Source: Ichthyophis bannanicus
Lineage: Eukaryota; Chordata; Amphibia; Gymnophiona; Ichthyophiidae
Assembly: GCA_033557465.1 (NCBI GenBank)
Contig: CM066031.1
Coordinates: 1,232,661,312 to 1,232,725,311 of the forward strand
Length of the DNA: 64,000 nt
Direction: 5' to 3'
Each line of letters starts with the position of its first letter. Within the stretch, counting starts at the first letter, position 1. Both the position numbers and the translations under genes were made by a program. Below the pieces are notes generated by a model. The model ran no database searches. It was given only the letters and a program-made list of their open reading frames with translations, and had not been told where the DNA came from. Positions 1 through 11,480 of this stretch are shown piece by piece.

Positions 1-254
1 TTCTCTCCACTCCTGTCCGCTTCAATTGCTCCTCTACATCCAGATTTCTTCCATTTATTCTTTTTTCTTTATCAACTAAGATTTCATTTCTCCTTCTTAT
101 ACCTGGTTCTCCATCTTCCTCTTTTTACTGCATCAGCCTACCACATTTCAGCCTTTAATACAGCCTTCTCTCTACATCTCTCTATCCTTTCCAAGCCACT
201 TCTTCCTCTATCTTTCACCAACTCTTTCCTTTCTCTTTCTCTCTTCCACCTTCC
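1..254. repeat. CT-rich low-complexity DNA
   Basis: The stretch is strongly pyrimidine-biased on the plus strand, with many ttct/ctcc runs and no coding signal. It leads directly into the C-rich minisatellite that follows. Confidence 0.6.
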
Positions 255-960
255 CCGTGTTCAGAATTTATCTGCTTCTCTCCTGCCCTTTCTTGTCTCC
301 CCAATCTCATGCCTCTCTACTTTTTCTCATCCTATCCCCCCCAGTTCCAGCATTCCTCCTAACTCCCTCACCCCGTGTCCAGCACCTCCCCATTTCAGCA
401 ACACCATGTTCAGCATCCCCCTCTCTCCCTACCTCATGCCCAGCATCTTCTCTTTCTCACCCCATGTTCAGCATCTGTCCTCCCTCCCTCACTCTATGTC
501 CAGCATCTATCCTCCACACCTACCATGTCCAGCCTCCACCATATATCCCCCTATATCCCCCCACCCATGTCCAGCATCCGTCATCCGCCCTCCATCCCTT
601 TATGACACCTACCCCATGTCCAACCTCTGTTCTCCACCCCCTACCTGTGTCTTGTATCTGCCTTTCATTCCTCCCCCCCCCCCCCCGAGTATGTGTCCAG
701 TATCTGCCCTTCCCACACCATTGTGTCCAGCATCTGCCTTGCTCTTATTCAGGATCTGTTCTCTGCCCCCCCTCCTTGTGTCCAACATTTGTCTAGCATT
801 TCCCTCCTGGCCATTCCCCCCCCTCCTTTGTGTCCATCTGCCCAGCATTTCCCTTCCTGCCATTCCACCCCCCTCTTTGTGCCCATCTACCCAAAATTTC
901 CTTTCTGGACATTCCACACAAATACCCCCCACCCTGCCACTGCTGCCGCTTTTCCTGTGT
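255..960. repeat. C-rich degenerate minisatellite
   Basis: Imperfect tandem units of roughly 30 bases repeat the core ccatgtccagcatctgtcct, and a long C run sits near 668-686. Open frames exist in several phases on both strands only because the repeat is stop-poor; their translations are low-complexity Pro/Ser/Cys/His or Gly/Arg and resemble no protein family. Read on the minus strand this is a G-rich array lying just beyond a hairpin. That is the same arrangement as in the two hAT-type elements at 22289 and 62813. Confidence 0.8.
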
Positions 961-1195
961 CTGCAGTGATGGCAACAGGCCTCTGATTTAAAAAAGAAAA
1001 AGAAGTATGGCTCTATGCACTTCCATGCTAGGAAGATTGGTGTAGTCCCACCTCCTCTGACATGACGCATGCGTCAGAGTGTGGCAGGACCAGGCTTGCT
1101 TTATCAGCTCGGGAGAGCCTGCGGTTTTTTTAAAAATCGGAAACTGTCACTATCACTGCCGCTGTAGACACAGAAAAAGACGTGGCAGCGATACA
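937..1195. repeat. Diverged inverted repeat with a 14-bp perfect palindrome
   Basis: The left arm (about 937-1010, gccactgctgccgctttt...) pairs imperfectly with the right arm (about 1120-1195, ...aaaagacgtggcagc). Both arms carry a T/A-rich run and a 'gacacag' block in mirrored order. Near the middle lies the perfect palindrome tgacgcatgcgtca (1063-1076). This is probably an old foldback segment of a DNA transposon joined to the minisatellite on its left. No terminal inverted repeat or TSD was found for this copy. Confidence 0.6.
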
Positions 1196-2204
1196 AGTGT
1201 GTGTGTGTGTGGGGGGGAGGGAGGTTTGTCAGGCTTTCACCAAATAGCTATAGAGTCAGCTCATTTGTGAAAGAAATTTCCCCCCTTGCCCTCTTCAAAG
1301 TATGTCCATGGTTGCCCTCTGCTCCCCACCTGGCACTGATATTCCTCAAGATGATTATACACCTGCATAGTTTTCCAATTGCAATACCTAGTGCACTGGA
1401 AAGGCTTTGGTCTGGAGGAGAGGCCCTCCTGGAGAAATCTTTGGCAAAACATTCTGTGAGTCATCTTGGAGGCTGCCCCTGTATATGTATATATGTGTGT
1501 GTGTGTGTGTGTGTGCAGCAATGCGAAGCTCTGCTATGAGCCTGCTAATGGCTCATTTCCCATAAGAACCCCAAAACCTTAGGCCAAGGGTAATGCTAGA
1601 TATTCTTCTCTCCCCCACTAAAAAAGTAGCTCTTCCAATAGTTTGGGACCACAGGCATCTTCATCCCCCCAGTGGTGCAGTATCTGTTCTCTCCCTCCTC
1701 CCCTTCCCCCTCCAGTCAGCATCTCTCTCCTCTATACCTGCCCCCCCCCCCACCCCTTGCAGCCCAGAATCTCTCTCTTCCCTCCCTACTCCCATAGCTT
1801 TCTTACTTGGCTGCATACCCAGCATATCACCGACAATAGAAGCAATTTCTAAACACTGCCTCTCACCCACGAGGTACCTTATCTCTGCTGTGTTCCACCC
1901 CCACTATAAACAGGACATTTTGTTACAGAGAGCAAGATGCAGCAGAGGAGAGGTTCTCAGTAGGTGAGAGGCAGCATTTGGAAAACACTTCCACTGCTGA
2001 TAAGGGAGAGAGGTGGTGACCATAGCATGAGCCTTTTCCTATTCGTCCTGGGCTATGTGGCAGAGGGTCAAGTGAAACAGGTCCATGGTCCCCTGCTCTG
2101 ACCTCTAGCCAGCAAATGTCAGTAGACTCCACCCAGCTGGCTTCCTAAGCCTGCTATATGCCTGCTAGTTCCTTTCTTTGGCCATCTTATTCCAGTCATA
2201 TACC
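1196..2204. other. Intergenic stretch with microsatellites
   Basis: It contains (GT)n at about 1195-1211 and 1494-1515 and a C-rich patch near 1670-1760. I recognise no gene or repeat family. The end near 2150-2204 may hold more of the Gypsy integrase that becomes readable at 2205. Confidence 0.5.
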
Positions 2205-2960
2205 TAGTAGTGCTGTATGTCTTGCCCAGTTGACCAAGCCTTCTGGAGTCCAACCTGTCCTTTTAGTACCAGCATAAATCCCCATTGAGAGTGTTGACAT
2301 GAATGTGGTAGGACCTTTGGAGAGGACCATGCATTCTTAGCATCATTGATTATGCTTCCTGATATTCGGAACCTGTACCATTGCACAATATGAAGACTTC
2401 AACAGTGGCAACTGACCAAATAGAAGTCTTTTTATGAGTGGGCTTCCCTAACAAAATGTTAACGGTTCAGGGAACACTTTGTATCACGTATAATAAAGCA
2501 AGTTTATGCATTGTTGAAGATGAAGGTACTTTGTACGTCAATGTATCACCTCAAGATGAATGGGCTTGTTGAACCTTTCAGAAAACCCTCAAACAGATGT
2601 TGAACAAATTTGTTGCTGAGGACTCCAAGAATTAGGATTACTTATTGCTCTATTTACTGTTTGTAATACAAGAGATGCCCAAATGTTCAATGGGGTTTTC
2701 CCTGTTTGAGTTGTTTTGTTGGAGAAGACCCAGAGGAATCCTAGATGTAGTCTGTGAGATGCGGAAGGAGGAGAAAAACCTGGGACACAACCTAGTAGAC
2801 TATATGCTTTGGATACAAGACTGGCCAAAGAAAGCTTGAGAGGCTGCCAGGCTATGTTTGCAAAAAGCTCAAGACACATAAGCCTGAGACTATAATTGGT
2901 CTACAGTCCTATCGGTCTTTCAGCCAGGACACTGAGTTCTGGTGCTGCTACCATCATTGG
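2205..2960 (+). pseudogene. Gypsy integrase remnant
   Basis: Integrase would join element cDNA to host DNA. Across frames I can read a Cys-containing start (near 2215), DMNVVGPL (near 2290; it holds the first catalytic Asp position), DYAS...EPVPL (near 2345-2380), VYALLKMKVLCTSMYHLKMN (near 2500) and a following GLVEP/LKQML block (2565-2600). FELFCWRRPRGILDVV follows at about 2700-2750, and then a GPY-like FQPGH..VLVLLP (near 2925-2960). The readable pieces lie in different phases and are interrupted by stops, so this is a pseudogene. The order of landmarks matches retroviral/Gypsy integrases, and RT follows about 400 bases later. Confidence 0.7.
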
Positions 2961-3319
2961 TGCTATCCATCATCAATACCAACTGTATTGATGGCAAGGC
3001 CCATAAGAAGTTATTGAGAGATTGGGACAAGTGCATTATAAGGTAGCCCAACTGGTAAAATGGAAGAAGATCCACATCTTACAATTAGATTACCATAACA
3101 TTTGTTCTAGACTAATCCACAAGGAAGAGTTTGGATCAAAAGTACTGCTGAACTCTGAGTTACTGCTTGTCCTGTTTGCAGACTAGTTTTGTGCATAAAA
3201 AAGGCCAATTTAGAATGACAAAACAAAATGTGCATGTCTTCTCTAATATTTTGAGGACTCTTCTAACTAGCTATAACATTGTCATAGATCCTGAGATAGT
3301 TGTCCAACAGTAAAGGTAC

Positions 3320-3724
3320 TAAATTCCAGAGGCATGGTGGCAAACCATGCCCTTAGAAGTGAGAGAAATGATTAAATGGAGTGATTGAACAATCTAGTAT
3401 TAACTGTTTATCACCTACCGTACTCATGCCTAAGCCAAATTCAAGAATTTGCTTTTACATTGATTTCAGAAAGGTTAATGAGGTCTCAAAACTCGAAACT
3501 TACCTTACATCCAGGGTTGATGAAATTATTGAGAAACTGGGGAAGCCTAGTTTATCTTTGCATTTAATCTCACAAAGAGGTATTGTCAGGTACCACTTAC
3601 CTCTACAGGCATGGAAAAGCCTGTCTTTTCTGCTCCTGAGGGGTGTTTCACTGCCATTTGGATTTCACAGAACCCTAGCTATGCTCCAACACCTGATAGA
3701 CCTCCTCCTATTTCCCCATAGCAG
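3320..3724 (+). pseudogene. Gypsy reverse transcriptase, N-terminal half (remnant)
   Basis: A readable frame carries VIEQSS, VLMPKPNSRICFYIDFRKVN (RT motif region), a degraded 'YPMPRVDEL' equivalent, EIIEKLGKPSL and LPFGFHRTLAMLQHLID. These are the fingers/palm motifs that precede the YxDD box in Gypsy RTs. The frame breaks exactly at the hAT insertion (3725) and resumes after it with the YLDD box, so the two flanks were once one gene. Stops and a frameshift upstream show it was also decaying independently. Confidence 0.75.
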
Positions 3725-4876
3725 CAAGACCAGTGCCACCCATTAGGCGAACTAGACAGTTGCCTACAGTGCCAGCCCTGCAGGGGTACCGATTGCTATA
3801 AGTCCCTCTTGGGTCTTACAGCAGTGGCAATCACTGCAAACAGCTCCACCATGCCTTACCTTAAATCAGCATTGGTAGTCAGAGAGAGACAAAAGCAAAC
3901 AGCTCCACAGTGCCAAAGATTAAGGTAAATGTTATAAAAATAAATCACATAGGAGGAAAATATCCAAATGTCCAAACAAACCCCTTTGAAACAATTCCCT
4001 TTGATTATTAACAAGAAAAATGTATAAACTAGAAACATCTACAAAGTTATTTTTTGTCGGACCATTTGCCACGAGAGAAAAACCCGCTTGAAGCAAACAC
4101 TCCTTTTTATTCTTTTTCATGAGCCAAACAATCAGCTCAAAATTATTCAATCTTAAATATTCAAATCCAAGGGGAATTGCACAACACAACCCCCTCGGGT
4201 ATATCTTGTATCACAATGGGAAAGTGTTGAAAGTCATTAGCCCTAAATATAATACAAGATGAAAAAGGCAAACTTAACTTTCATTCTAAGCCTTTCAATC
4301 ATCACTGTTTCCATTCTATAGGGCATACAAACAAAGTAGGTCTTTTTGTTCTCCGTCATTTTGATGTGGCAGGCAACAAGAAGCCACACCATTCACTTCA
4401 CTGCTCCTGTAATAAATCAGGAAATCATACCACCACATAGCGCCATGTTTCAGGCCGTCATTATTCTCATGGCCCTTTATCAGGCAAATTGAATTCCATG
4501 ACTTGATACTCTGTTATTTATCTAGGAAACTAATTGATGACATCTTGGCATCGAAAACTAACCAATCAGAGGTAACCAGAACACATTATAGTAAACTCTA
4601 CCAATCAAGTTCAAGGTTGAGACCAAGAAGCGTGACCGTTTGTAATTTGAAAATCCATCGTTGTTCCAAATACTGCAATCACGCCATCCTGTCTCCCCCT
4701 CGTGAGTTTTAAAAATTAAGGTAAGGCACCATGGTATTGTTTGTTATAATTGCTGCTGCTGCAGGTCCCGGAGAGGGCTGGCAGTCGTGTCAAAAAACAA
4801 GGGGGGGGGGCATGCCACAGGGAGACACAAGGAATGAGGTTCACCTAGGGCAACTCATCTCCTTGCCCCAGTCCTG
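3725..4876. mobile_element. Non-autonomous hAT element inserted in Gypsy RT
   Basis: The left end caagaccagtgccaccc and the inverse complement of the right end (caggactggggcaag) are similar terminal inverted repeats. The subterminal text ('taggcgaactagacagttgcc' type on the left, 'cacctagggcaact' on the right) is typical of hAT non-autonomous elements. Flanking 8-bp duplications are catagcag (3717-3724) and catagcaa (4877-4884), one mismatch, as expected for hAT. Removing the element rejoins the Gypsy RT sequence. No transposase was seen; the interior is AT-rich and non-coding. Confidence 0.8.
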
Positions 4877-5390
4877 CATAGCAACTATGCATTGGTTTAC
4901 CTGGATGACATTGCTATTTTCAGTATGGACTGGGTAACTCATATAAGACAGTTACAATCCATCCTTACTAGCCTGAGGAAAATGTGAAGAAATGTTTCTT
5001 GGGAGGACACAAAGACCAATGCCTAGATCACTCCATAAGGAAGAGACAAGTACACCCACAGATATAGAAGATAGAAGTTATTGAATAGTTGCGTATTCCC
5101 CAGTCTAGAAACAGATGATTGCTTCTTCATCAGTTACCACCATTGCTTTATCCTACACTTCACAAAGAAAACAGAACTGCTAAATTGCTTGCCACAGAAG
5201 AGGGCACCAGAGAGAATTTCCTGGTCCAGGGAATTGGAGGAGGCCTTCCAAGAATTGAAGAATGTACTGTGCTCAGAATTAGGCCTGGGAGCAGTCCTGG
5301 TCCAGGAGAAAGATGGCCGGGAACAACCCAAGACCTTTATAATTCAGAAACAATTACCTCAGAAGAATTATACTGTGATTTAGTTTCAAA
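4877..5390 (+). pseudogene. Gypsy RT YLDD box and RNase H start (remnant)
   Basis: Just after the hAT element the frame reads NYALVYLDDIAIFSMDW (4885-4940), the RT catalytic box, then a thumb-like ...HIRQLQSILTSLRKM. After a degraded stretch, SWSRELEEAFQELKNVL (near 5220-5270) and LGLGAVLVQEKDGREQP (near 5283-5330) correspond to the RT connection and the start of RNase H. Sequence between the two blocks seems shortened, including loss of the first RNase H Asp region. Non-functional. Confidence 0.7.
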
Positions 5391-5552
5391 TCTTTTTATT
5401 TGATTTTGTACATACTGATATACACTCTCATAACCAACTTACAACAACAATAGCATCAGGTTGTTATAATGCTTCAATCCCCACTCTCCTAACGTAGCCC
5501 CATTTGAAACATTAAGCATTGCGATTACTGAACAGTCATAGTAAGAGACACT

Positions 5553-5725
5553 ATTATTAAAGAGGACCCAGGTAATCCACTGCATACTCCAGTACAAGTA
5601 TTATGGAACCTGTGTGTCTTTTTGAGTAGTTATCTGGATTGGCCGCTGTTGGAAACAGGATACTGGGCTTGATGGACCTTAGTCTGACCCAATATGGCTT
5701 GTCTTATGTTCTTATATGTTCTTAA
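5553..5725 (+). mobile_element. CR1 LINE 3' end fragment
   Basis: It ends in the CR1 3' terminal motif: ggaaacaggatactgggctt, then gatggacc...tctgaccc, then octamer-like repeats (atgttctt)n. 5'-truncated, non-coding. Confidence 0.85.
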
Positions 5726-5734
5726 GCATCCATG

Positions 5735-6060
5735 CCAGGATTTGTGTCAAAGGCAAAATTACATTATTTCCCTTGTCTAAGATATTCCTCAAATGATTTA
5801 TCAAAGCCAATATTAAGGTCTCTGTGCTAAATCAGCTTCTAAAACCTGATTTCATCTGGTCCGGTATATCAAATGAATATAAGAATTCCTGAAGTTGGGA
5901 TAATACCACTATCTTCTAGTACTTTAGCAAGAAAAGGAATGCTAGCTGCTGGGCAATAACTTGAACATAAGATTTTATCAGCCTTTGATAATTTTAGAAT
6001 CAGGGTAAGAATAACCTATTACAATTCTTCAGGAAAGCAGTCGTGTTCTGAAGCCAAATA
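5735..6060 (-). pseudogene. Decayed L2-like LINE RT fragment
   Basis: On the minus strand one frame reads SSYCPAASIPFLAKVLE, matching the 'NYRPISNLPFLSKVLE' type block of L2-clade reverse transcriptases, with a weaker upstream match. Downstream text has many stops. The assignment rests on this one block. Confidence 0.45.
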
Positions 6061-7265
6061 AAGAAATCATATAAGCCAATTATGCCTACTAATAGGTACG
6101 CTAATTCCCATGTTAACCACTTAATGCACTTTAGGGAAAGGGGCCCATATCTCCCATTCCAAATTACCGAGATCTGTTTCAGAAGAATCCTCATGGATGA
6201 AAAGTGTGACAAAAGGATTTTAGCATCTGTTTTCTGTTTTGCAAATTCTTTTATTATAATCAGGTGTTACATAAGTAGTGACAAATTATGGTGCAGCATC
6301 TGTAAGCAAACACATAAAGTCGATGGGGCCATTAAACTGGTTCCTTACAGTCAATGCCATTGTAATGAATGCCAAATAAACTCACAGTAATAGGGCACTG
6401 ATAGAACATTGACTAGAGCATTATCCTGCAATGTTTCATTGCTAATATAAATCAAGCTGGCCAGATTTACTTCTGTCTGACATTGGAAAACATGCTTATC
6501 ACTGATAAGAACTAAGGACACAGTGAAATGACCTACAGTGCTGCAAGGAAGGTAGGAACAACAGATAAAGCCTGATGAAATTAAATCTGGAATTACTTTA
6601 TCCATTCATGATGGTCAGATGGAATGAAGCATTTAAAAATGCTGCCAGGGTTATCATATTATTGACATGACATGTATTAACACATTTTCCATTGAAGACC
6701 TGCCCCACAAGGACTACAAAGAGATAGAGCAGTATGAAAAATTGTGAGGACATATTCTAAATGAATTCAAATAGATGTGTGCATGCAGTTACAAGCTGTA
6801 TTGCAAAATATATCACCCTTGGAAATCTTCCTCAGATAAGTTTAGTAAATGAGCAGGTTCACAGCTGGAAAAATACTCCTCAGAATGACTGCTGCTACAC
6901 AAGCCACTTACAGTATTTCTTGCCTGTTGTCAAAGAAGACTGAACTTAAATATGAGCAATTATTCCACGTTTCTCCTGTGGTTCAGTGCATAAAAACTGT
7001 TTAGATATGTATGGCTATGTGAATGAACATTGGTTTGTGGCATACAGAAAAGGACAAACAGAATAGTAAGATGATTAGGGCATCTCCAGGTCTGGCATCA
7101 GTCGGTGGCAACTGGGCAACTCATGTCATAGGGGGTACCCAAGCCTGTCTCAATCTGAAAGAGGAATAGTTTGAAGGTGGGCTTTAGGGCCTCCTCCCCA
7201 GTTTCTGCCATGGGTCCCTGAATGTCTAACATTAGCCCTTGGTATCTCTCATCAGAAGATTGGCT
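6061..7265. other. AT-rich stretch without recognised feature
   Basis: No convincing coding region. A short piece near 7090-7130 (ggcaactgggcaactcatg) resembles subterminal hAT text but has no paired end that I could find. Confidence 0.4.
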
Positions 7266-7269
7266 AAAA

Positions 7270-7440
7270 AACTCAGAGCTTTTAGCTTCGAAAAAAGAAG
7301 ACCAAGGAGGACATGATAGAAGTCTACAAGGTCATGAGTGGAAAAAAAAAAAGAAAAGAAGAGCAAGTGGATGTTTACAATGTCCTAAAGTACTACAATT
7401 AGAAGGCATCCAATGAATCTCTATGTTAGCAGTTTCCAGA
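7270..7440 (+). mobile_element. Short CR1-like LINE fragment
   Basis: In two phases it reads LRAFSFEKRRPRR and EDMIEVYKVMSG, corresponding to the 'LFNLEKRRLRGDMIEVYK' block near the C-terminus of CR1 RTs. An A-rich tract (7346-7361) follows. Old and truncated. Confidence 0.5.
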
Positions 7441-7607
7441 TGCACCCAAGTAAATATCCTTTAGTCAATAAGAACATAAGATATGCCATACTGGGTCAGA
7501 CCAAGGTCCATCAAGCCCAGTATCATGTTTCCAACAGTGGACAATCTAGGTCATAAGGACCTAGCAGATTCCCCAAAAGACACAGGTTCCGCAATGCTTT
7601 TATTGGG

Positions 7608-9362
7608 TCAAGCAGTGATATCCTGGTTTCCTTTTAATAATGGTTTATAGACCTTTCCTCCAGGAACTTGACCAAACTTTTTGTTAAACCCAGCTACATT
7701 AACAACATTTACTACATCCTCCGGTAACAAACTCCAGAGTTTGATTATACATTGAGTGAAAAAATATTTTCTTTTGTTAGTCTTAAATAGGTGACCCTGT
7801 AGCTTCATAGCATGTCCCCTAGTCTTTCTATATTCGGATGACGTTAACAATCGATCTACGTTTACCCATTCCACTCCATTCATTAATTTATAGACCTCTA
7901 TCATATCTCCCCTCAGCCATCTCTTTTCAAGATTAAAGAGCCCTAACTTTTTTAGCCTCTCTTCATAGGAGTATCCTTCCATCCCCTTTACCATTTTGGT
8001 GGCTCTTCTCTGTACCTTTTCTAATGATGCTATATTCTTTTTAAGATACGGAGACCAGAATTGCACACAAAATTCAAGGTGCAGTCACACCATGGATTGA
8101 TAGAGAGGCATCATAATATTCTTTGTCTTGTTTTCCATTCCTTTCCTTATGATTCTTAGAATTCTATTTGCTCTCTTTGCCGCCGCTGCACACTTGGTGG
8201 AGGGTTTGAACATGTTATCCACGATGACGCCTAAATCATTTTCCTGAGTGGTGGTTCCTAATGTGGAACCTTGCATTGTGTAACCATAGTTTGGGTTGTT
8301 CTTTCCTAGATGCATAACTTTGCACTTGTTCACATTAAATTTCATCTGACATTTTGGTGCCCAGTTTTCCAATATTTCAAGATCCATAATTTTCCACAAT
8401 CCTCATGGGTTTTAACAACTTTAAATAGTTTTGTGTCATCTGCAAATTTGATAACCTCACTCATTATTCCTATTTCCAGGTCATTTATGAATATGTTAAA
8501 AGTCAGCAGATCCAGCACAGATCCCTGAGGTACTCCACTATTCACCTTTCTCCATTGGGAAAATTGGCCTCTGCTTTCTATCTTTTAACCAGTTCCTGAT
8601 CCACAATAGTACACTGCCTCCTATCGCATGACTTTTTAGTTTTGTCAAAAGTCTCTGATGAGGGACCTTGTCAAAAGCTTTATGAAAGTCCAGATACACT
8701 ATATCAACCGCCTCACCTTTGTCTACCTGTTTATTTACGCCTTCAAAAAAACAAAACGGATTAGTAAGACAAGATCTTCCTTGTCTAAAGCCATGTTGGC
8801 TATCTCCCATTAAGCCATGACTTTCTAAATGTTCAGTAATTTTGTTACTTATGATGGATTCTACCATTTTCCCCGGTACTGACATCAGGCTCACTGGTCT
8901 GTAGTTTCCCGTATCACCCCTGGAACCTTTTTTAAAAATTGGTGTTACATTGGTGATCCTCCAATTTTCAGGTATTACAGATGATTTTAAAGATAGTTCA
9001 CAGATCACTAATAGCAGGTCTGCAGTCTCATATTTCAGTTCTTTCAACACCCTTGGATGTATACCATCCAGTCCAGGTGATTTTCTACTTTTCAGTTTAT
9101 CAAATAGTTGTAGTAAATCTTCCCAGTGTATCAATATTTCTTTCAATTCTTTTGCAGCATCTCCTTTAAATACCATTTCAGTCATGGGTAACATTCGTTC
9201 ATTTTCCTCAGTAAAGACTGAAGCAAAGAATTCATTCAGTCTCTCCGCTATGGCCTTGTCCCCTTTTACCCCTTTATCATCTAATGGTGCAACTGACTGT
9301 CTCACAGTTTTTTTGCTATAAATGTACTTGAAAAAGTCTTCATTACGCATTTTTGCTTCCAC
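7608..9362 (-). pseudogene. CR1 ORF2 reverse transcriptase region (broken)
   Basis: This part of ORF2 would copy CR1 RNA at the nicked target. Segments in at least three phases cover it. The 9362-8538 segment has SRKSPGLDGIHPRVLKEL, VTPIFKKGSRGDTGNYRPVS, SQHGFRQGRSCLTN and VDIVYLDFHKAFDKVPHQ (palm motif A). The 8545-8342 segment has SGVPQGSVLDLL and FADDTKLF (catalytic FADD box). The segments 8399-8085 and 8066-7608 cover the thumb and C-terminus ([36 protein letters not shown]). Phase changes near 8540, 8345 and 8075 are frameshifts, so no single protein can be made. Confidence 0.85.
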
Positions 9363-9584
9363 AGCAAGTTTCTTCTCAAATTCTCACTTTGCCTGCCTTA
9401 TCAATGCCTTGCATCTAACTTGCCAGTGCTTGTGCTGTTTCCATTTTTCGTCATTTGGCTCTTTTTACCTTTTCCCGAAAGATGCTTTTTTGGCAACAAC
9501 AGCCTCTCTGACCTCACCTTTAAACCATACTGGCAGTTTTTTGGACTTCCTTCCACTTTTCTTAAAGCGTGGAACACAGCTGGT

Positions 9585-10486
9585 CTAGGCTTCTAAGATA
9601 GTATTTTTAAACAACACCCAAGCTTGATAGAAATTTTCAACCTTTGCAGCTGCTCCTTTTAGTTTTTTATTAACTATGTTCCTCATTTTATCATAGTCTC
9701 CCTTTCGAAAGTTAAAAGGTAGTACTGCAGATTTCCTTACCATCCCTCCTCCATTAAATAAATCAAACACGATCATGCTATGATCACTATTGCCAAGTGG
9801 CCCCAACACCCTTATCTCTTGCACTAGATCTGATGTTCCACTAAGGGCTAAGTCCAAAATTGCTTCCCCTCTGGTCGGTTCATGAACCAGCTGCTCCAAG
9901 TAGCAGTCATTTATTTCATCTAGAAAGCATGTCCTGCTGTGACACTGACCCAGTCAATACCTGGGTAATTGAAATCACCCATTATTATTACTGTGCTGAA
10001 ACCTTTGTTAACTTCCCTGATTTCTTTGACCATTTCATCATTCATTTGTTCATTCTGGCCAGGCGGTCGATAGTACACACCTACTGCCATCTCCTTCCCC
10101 TTTTTATATGGAATTTCAATCCATAGAGATTATACAGCAAATTTTGTTTCCTGCAAAACTTTAATCCTTTGTGACTCAATACCCTCTATAACATAGAGCG
10201 CATCCCCTCCACCAATTTGATCAGCTCTATCATTACGATATAGTTTGTACCCAGGTATCACAGTGTCCCACTGGTTGTCCTCCTTCCACCATGTCTCTGA
10301 GATACAATTCATATCTAACCTCTCATTTAGTGCTATATATTCTAACTCTTCCATCTTATTTTTTAGACTTCTAGCATTTGCATACAAGCATTTTAGAGAC
10401 TGTATTTTATTCATATTAATTTGGCTATCGGTAGGCAGGGGTAATTTGGGATCTTTAAGCTCTGTCTGCTTCGTACTCAAGGGCAT
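9585..10486 (-). pseudogene. CR1 ORF2 endonuclease region (broken)
   Basis: This APE-type endonuclease domain nicks target DNA. The 10486-10130 segment reads KCLYANARSLKNKMEELEY, ISETWWKEDNQWD and GYKLYRNDRAD, the N-terminal half. The 9899-9585 segment reads GNSDHSMIVFDL (the catalytic SDH block) and continues toward RT. A stop near 10130 and phase changes between the two interrupt the frame; part of the middle (the 'GDFN' region near 9960) lies in another phase. Context: continuous with the RT fragment on its left and ORF1 on its right. Confidence 0.8.
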
Positions 10487-10762
10487 TTGGGCTACTTTTG
10501 TCTTTATTGGAACCTCTCTGCTGATATGCCCTAACTTTTCTTTTGGTAGTATCCTTCAAGGATACACTGTTCTGAACCATGCACTCTTGGGCGACTGTTG
10601 GCTGTCCCCTATTATCTAGTTTAAAAGTTGCTCTATCTCCTTTTTAAAAGTTAATGCCAGCATTAACCTTTAAAAAGGTTAAGGTGAAGCCCATCCCTTT
10701 GGAAAAGCCCCTCCTTTCCCCAGAATATTCCTCAGTTCCTAACAAATCCAAAACCCTCATCT

Positions 10763-11470
10763 TTGCACTATCGTTTCATCCTCACATTGAGACTCCAGAG
10801 CTCTGCCTGCCTTTTGGGTCCTGCGCGTGGAACGGGAAGCATTTCAGAATGCACTACCCTGGAAGTTCTGGATTTCAAGTTCCTACCTGAAAGCCTAAAT
10901 TTAGCCTCGAGAACCTCCCTATCACATTTTCCTATATCATTGGTACCAACATGTACCAAGACAGCAGACTCCTCCCCAGCACCATCTAAGACCTTGTCTA
11001 GGTGGCGTGTGAGGTCCGCTACCTTCGCACCAGGCAGGCATGTTACAAGGTGATCCTCACGTCCACCAGCCTACCAGCTATCTACATGCCTAATGTTCGA
11101 ATCACCAACTATAATGACTTCCTAACCCTTCACTCATGGGCACATGGCCTTGGAGAAACGTCCTTGGTGCAAGAGGGTTTTACATCACTTGGAGGACCGA
11201 TCCTAGCTACAGGATCACTTCCTGCTTCACCAGGGTAATGTTCTCCTGTCACGTGTTGTCTCTCCTCCATGGCAACAGGGATGCTGCGAGACTGGAAGTG
11301 GGACTTCAGGACTGCATCCCTGTAGGTATCTTCTATGTACCTCTCTGTCTTTCTTATCTCTTCCAAGTCTGCTACTCTAGCCTCCAGAGATCGGACTCAT
11401 TCCTTGAGAGCAAAGAGCTCCTTGCACCTAGTGCACACATAAGACCCCTCACCAACTGGGAGAAAATCAT
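10763..11470 (-). pseudogene. CR1 ORF1 with esterase-like (SGNH) domain, broken
   Basis: ORF1 of CR1 encodes an RNA-binding/esterase accessory protein. Near 11445-11360 a frame reads YVCTRCKELFALKE followed after a stop by VRSLEARVADLEEIR, a Cys-pair and coiled-coil start. The segment 11366-11130 continues it. Segment 10959-10768 has VHVGTNDIGK (SGNH block III, G-x-N-D) and SEMLPVPRAGP, typical of the CR1 esterase domain. An in-frame stop and phase changes make it a pseudogene. Confidence 0.75.
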
Positions 11471-11480
11471 ATAAGTGACA

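Larger units (their letters stand above)
2205..5390 (+). mobile_element. Decayed Gypsy (Ty3-like) element, integrase-first order
   Basis: Fragments in several frames read, in order, as integrase, GPY-type chromatin-binding region, reverse transcriptase and the start of RNase H, all on the plus strand. Stops and frameshifts are frequent, so it is an old copy. No LTR was identified on either side. A hAT element splits it at 3725-4876. Having integrase upstream of RT is the arrangement of Gmr1-type Gypsy elements and differs from the usual RT-RNaseH-integrase order. Confidence 0.7.
7467..11480 (-). mobile_element. Nearly full-length CR1 LINE, minus strand
   Basis: The 3' end lies at 7467 (inverse of the tgatggacc...tctgaccc motif and ttcttat tail). 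Reading leftward from 11480, the order is ORF1 (zinc-finger/coiled-coil start, esterase-like domain), endonuclease, RT and 3' UTR, which is the canonical CR1 layout. Several frameshifts and stops break both ORFs. Possible 5' UTR may extend past 11480 but I could not define the start. Confidence 0.85.

Noticed and set aside
257..1070. Overlapping open frames of 97-187 codons on both strands
   Set aside because: All lie in the C-rich tandem repeat, in several phases, with low-complexity translations; stop-poor repeat rather than genes.
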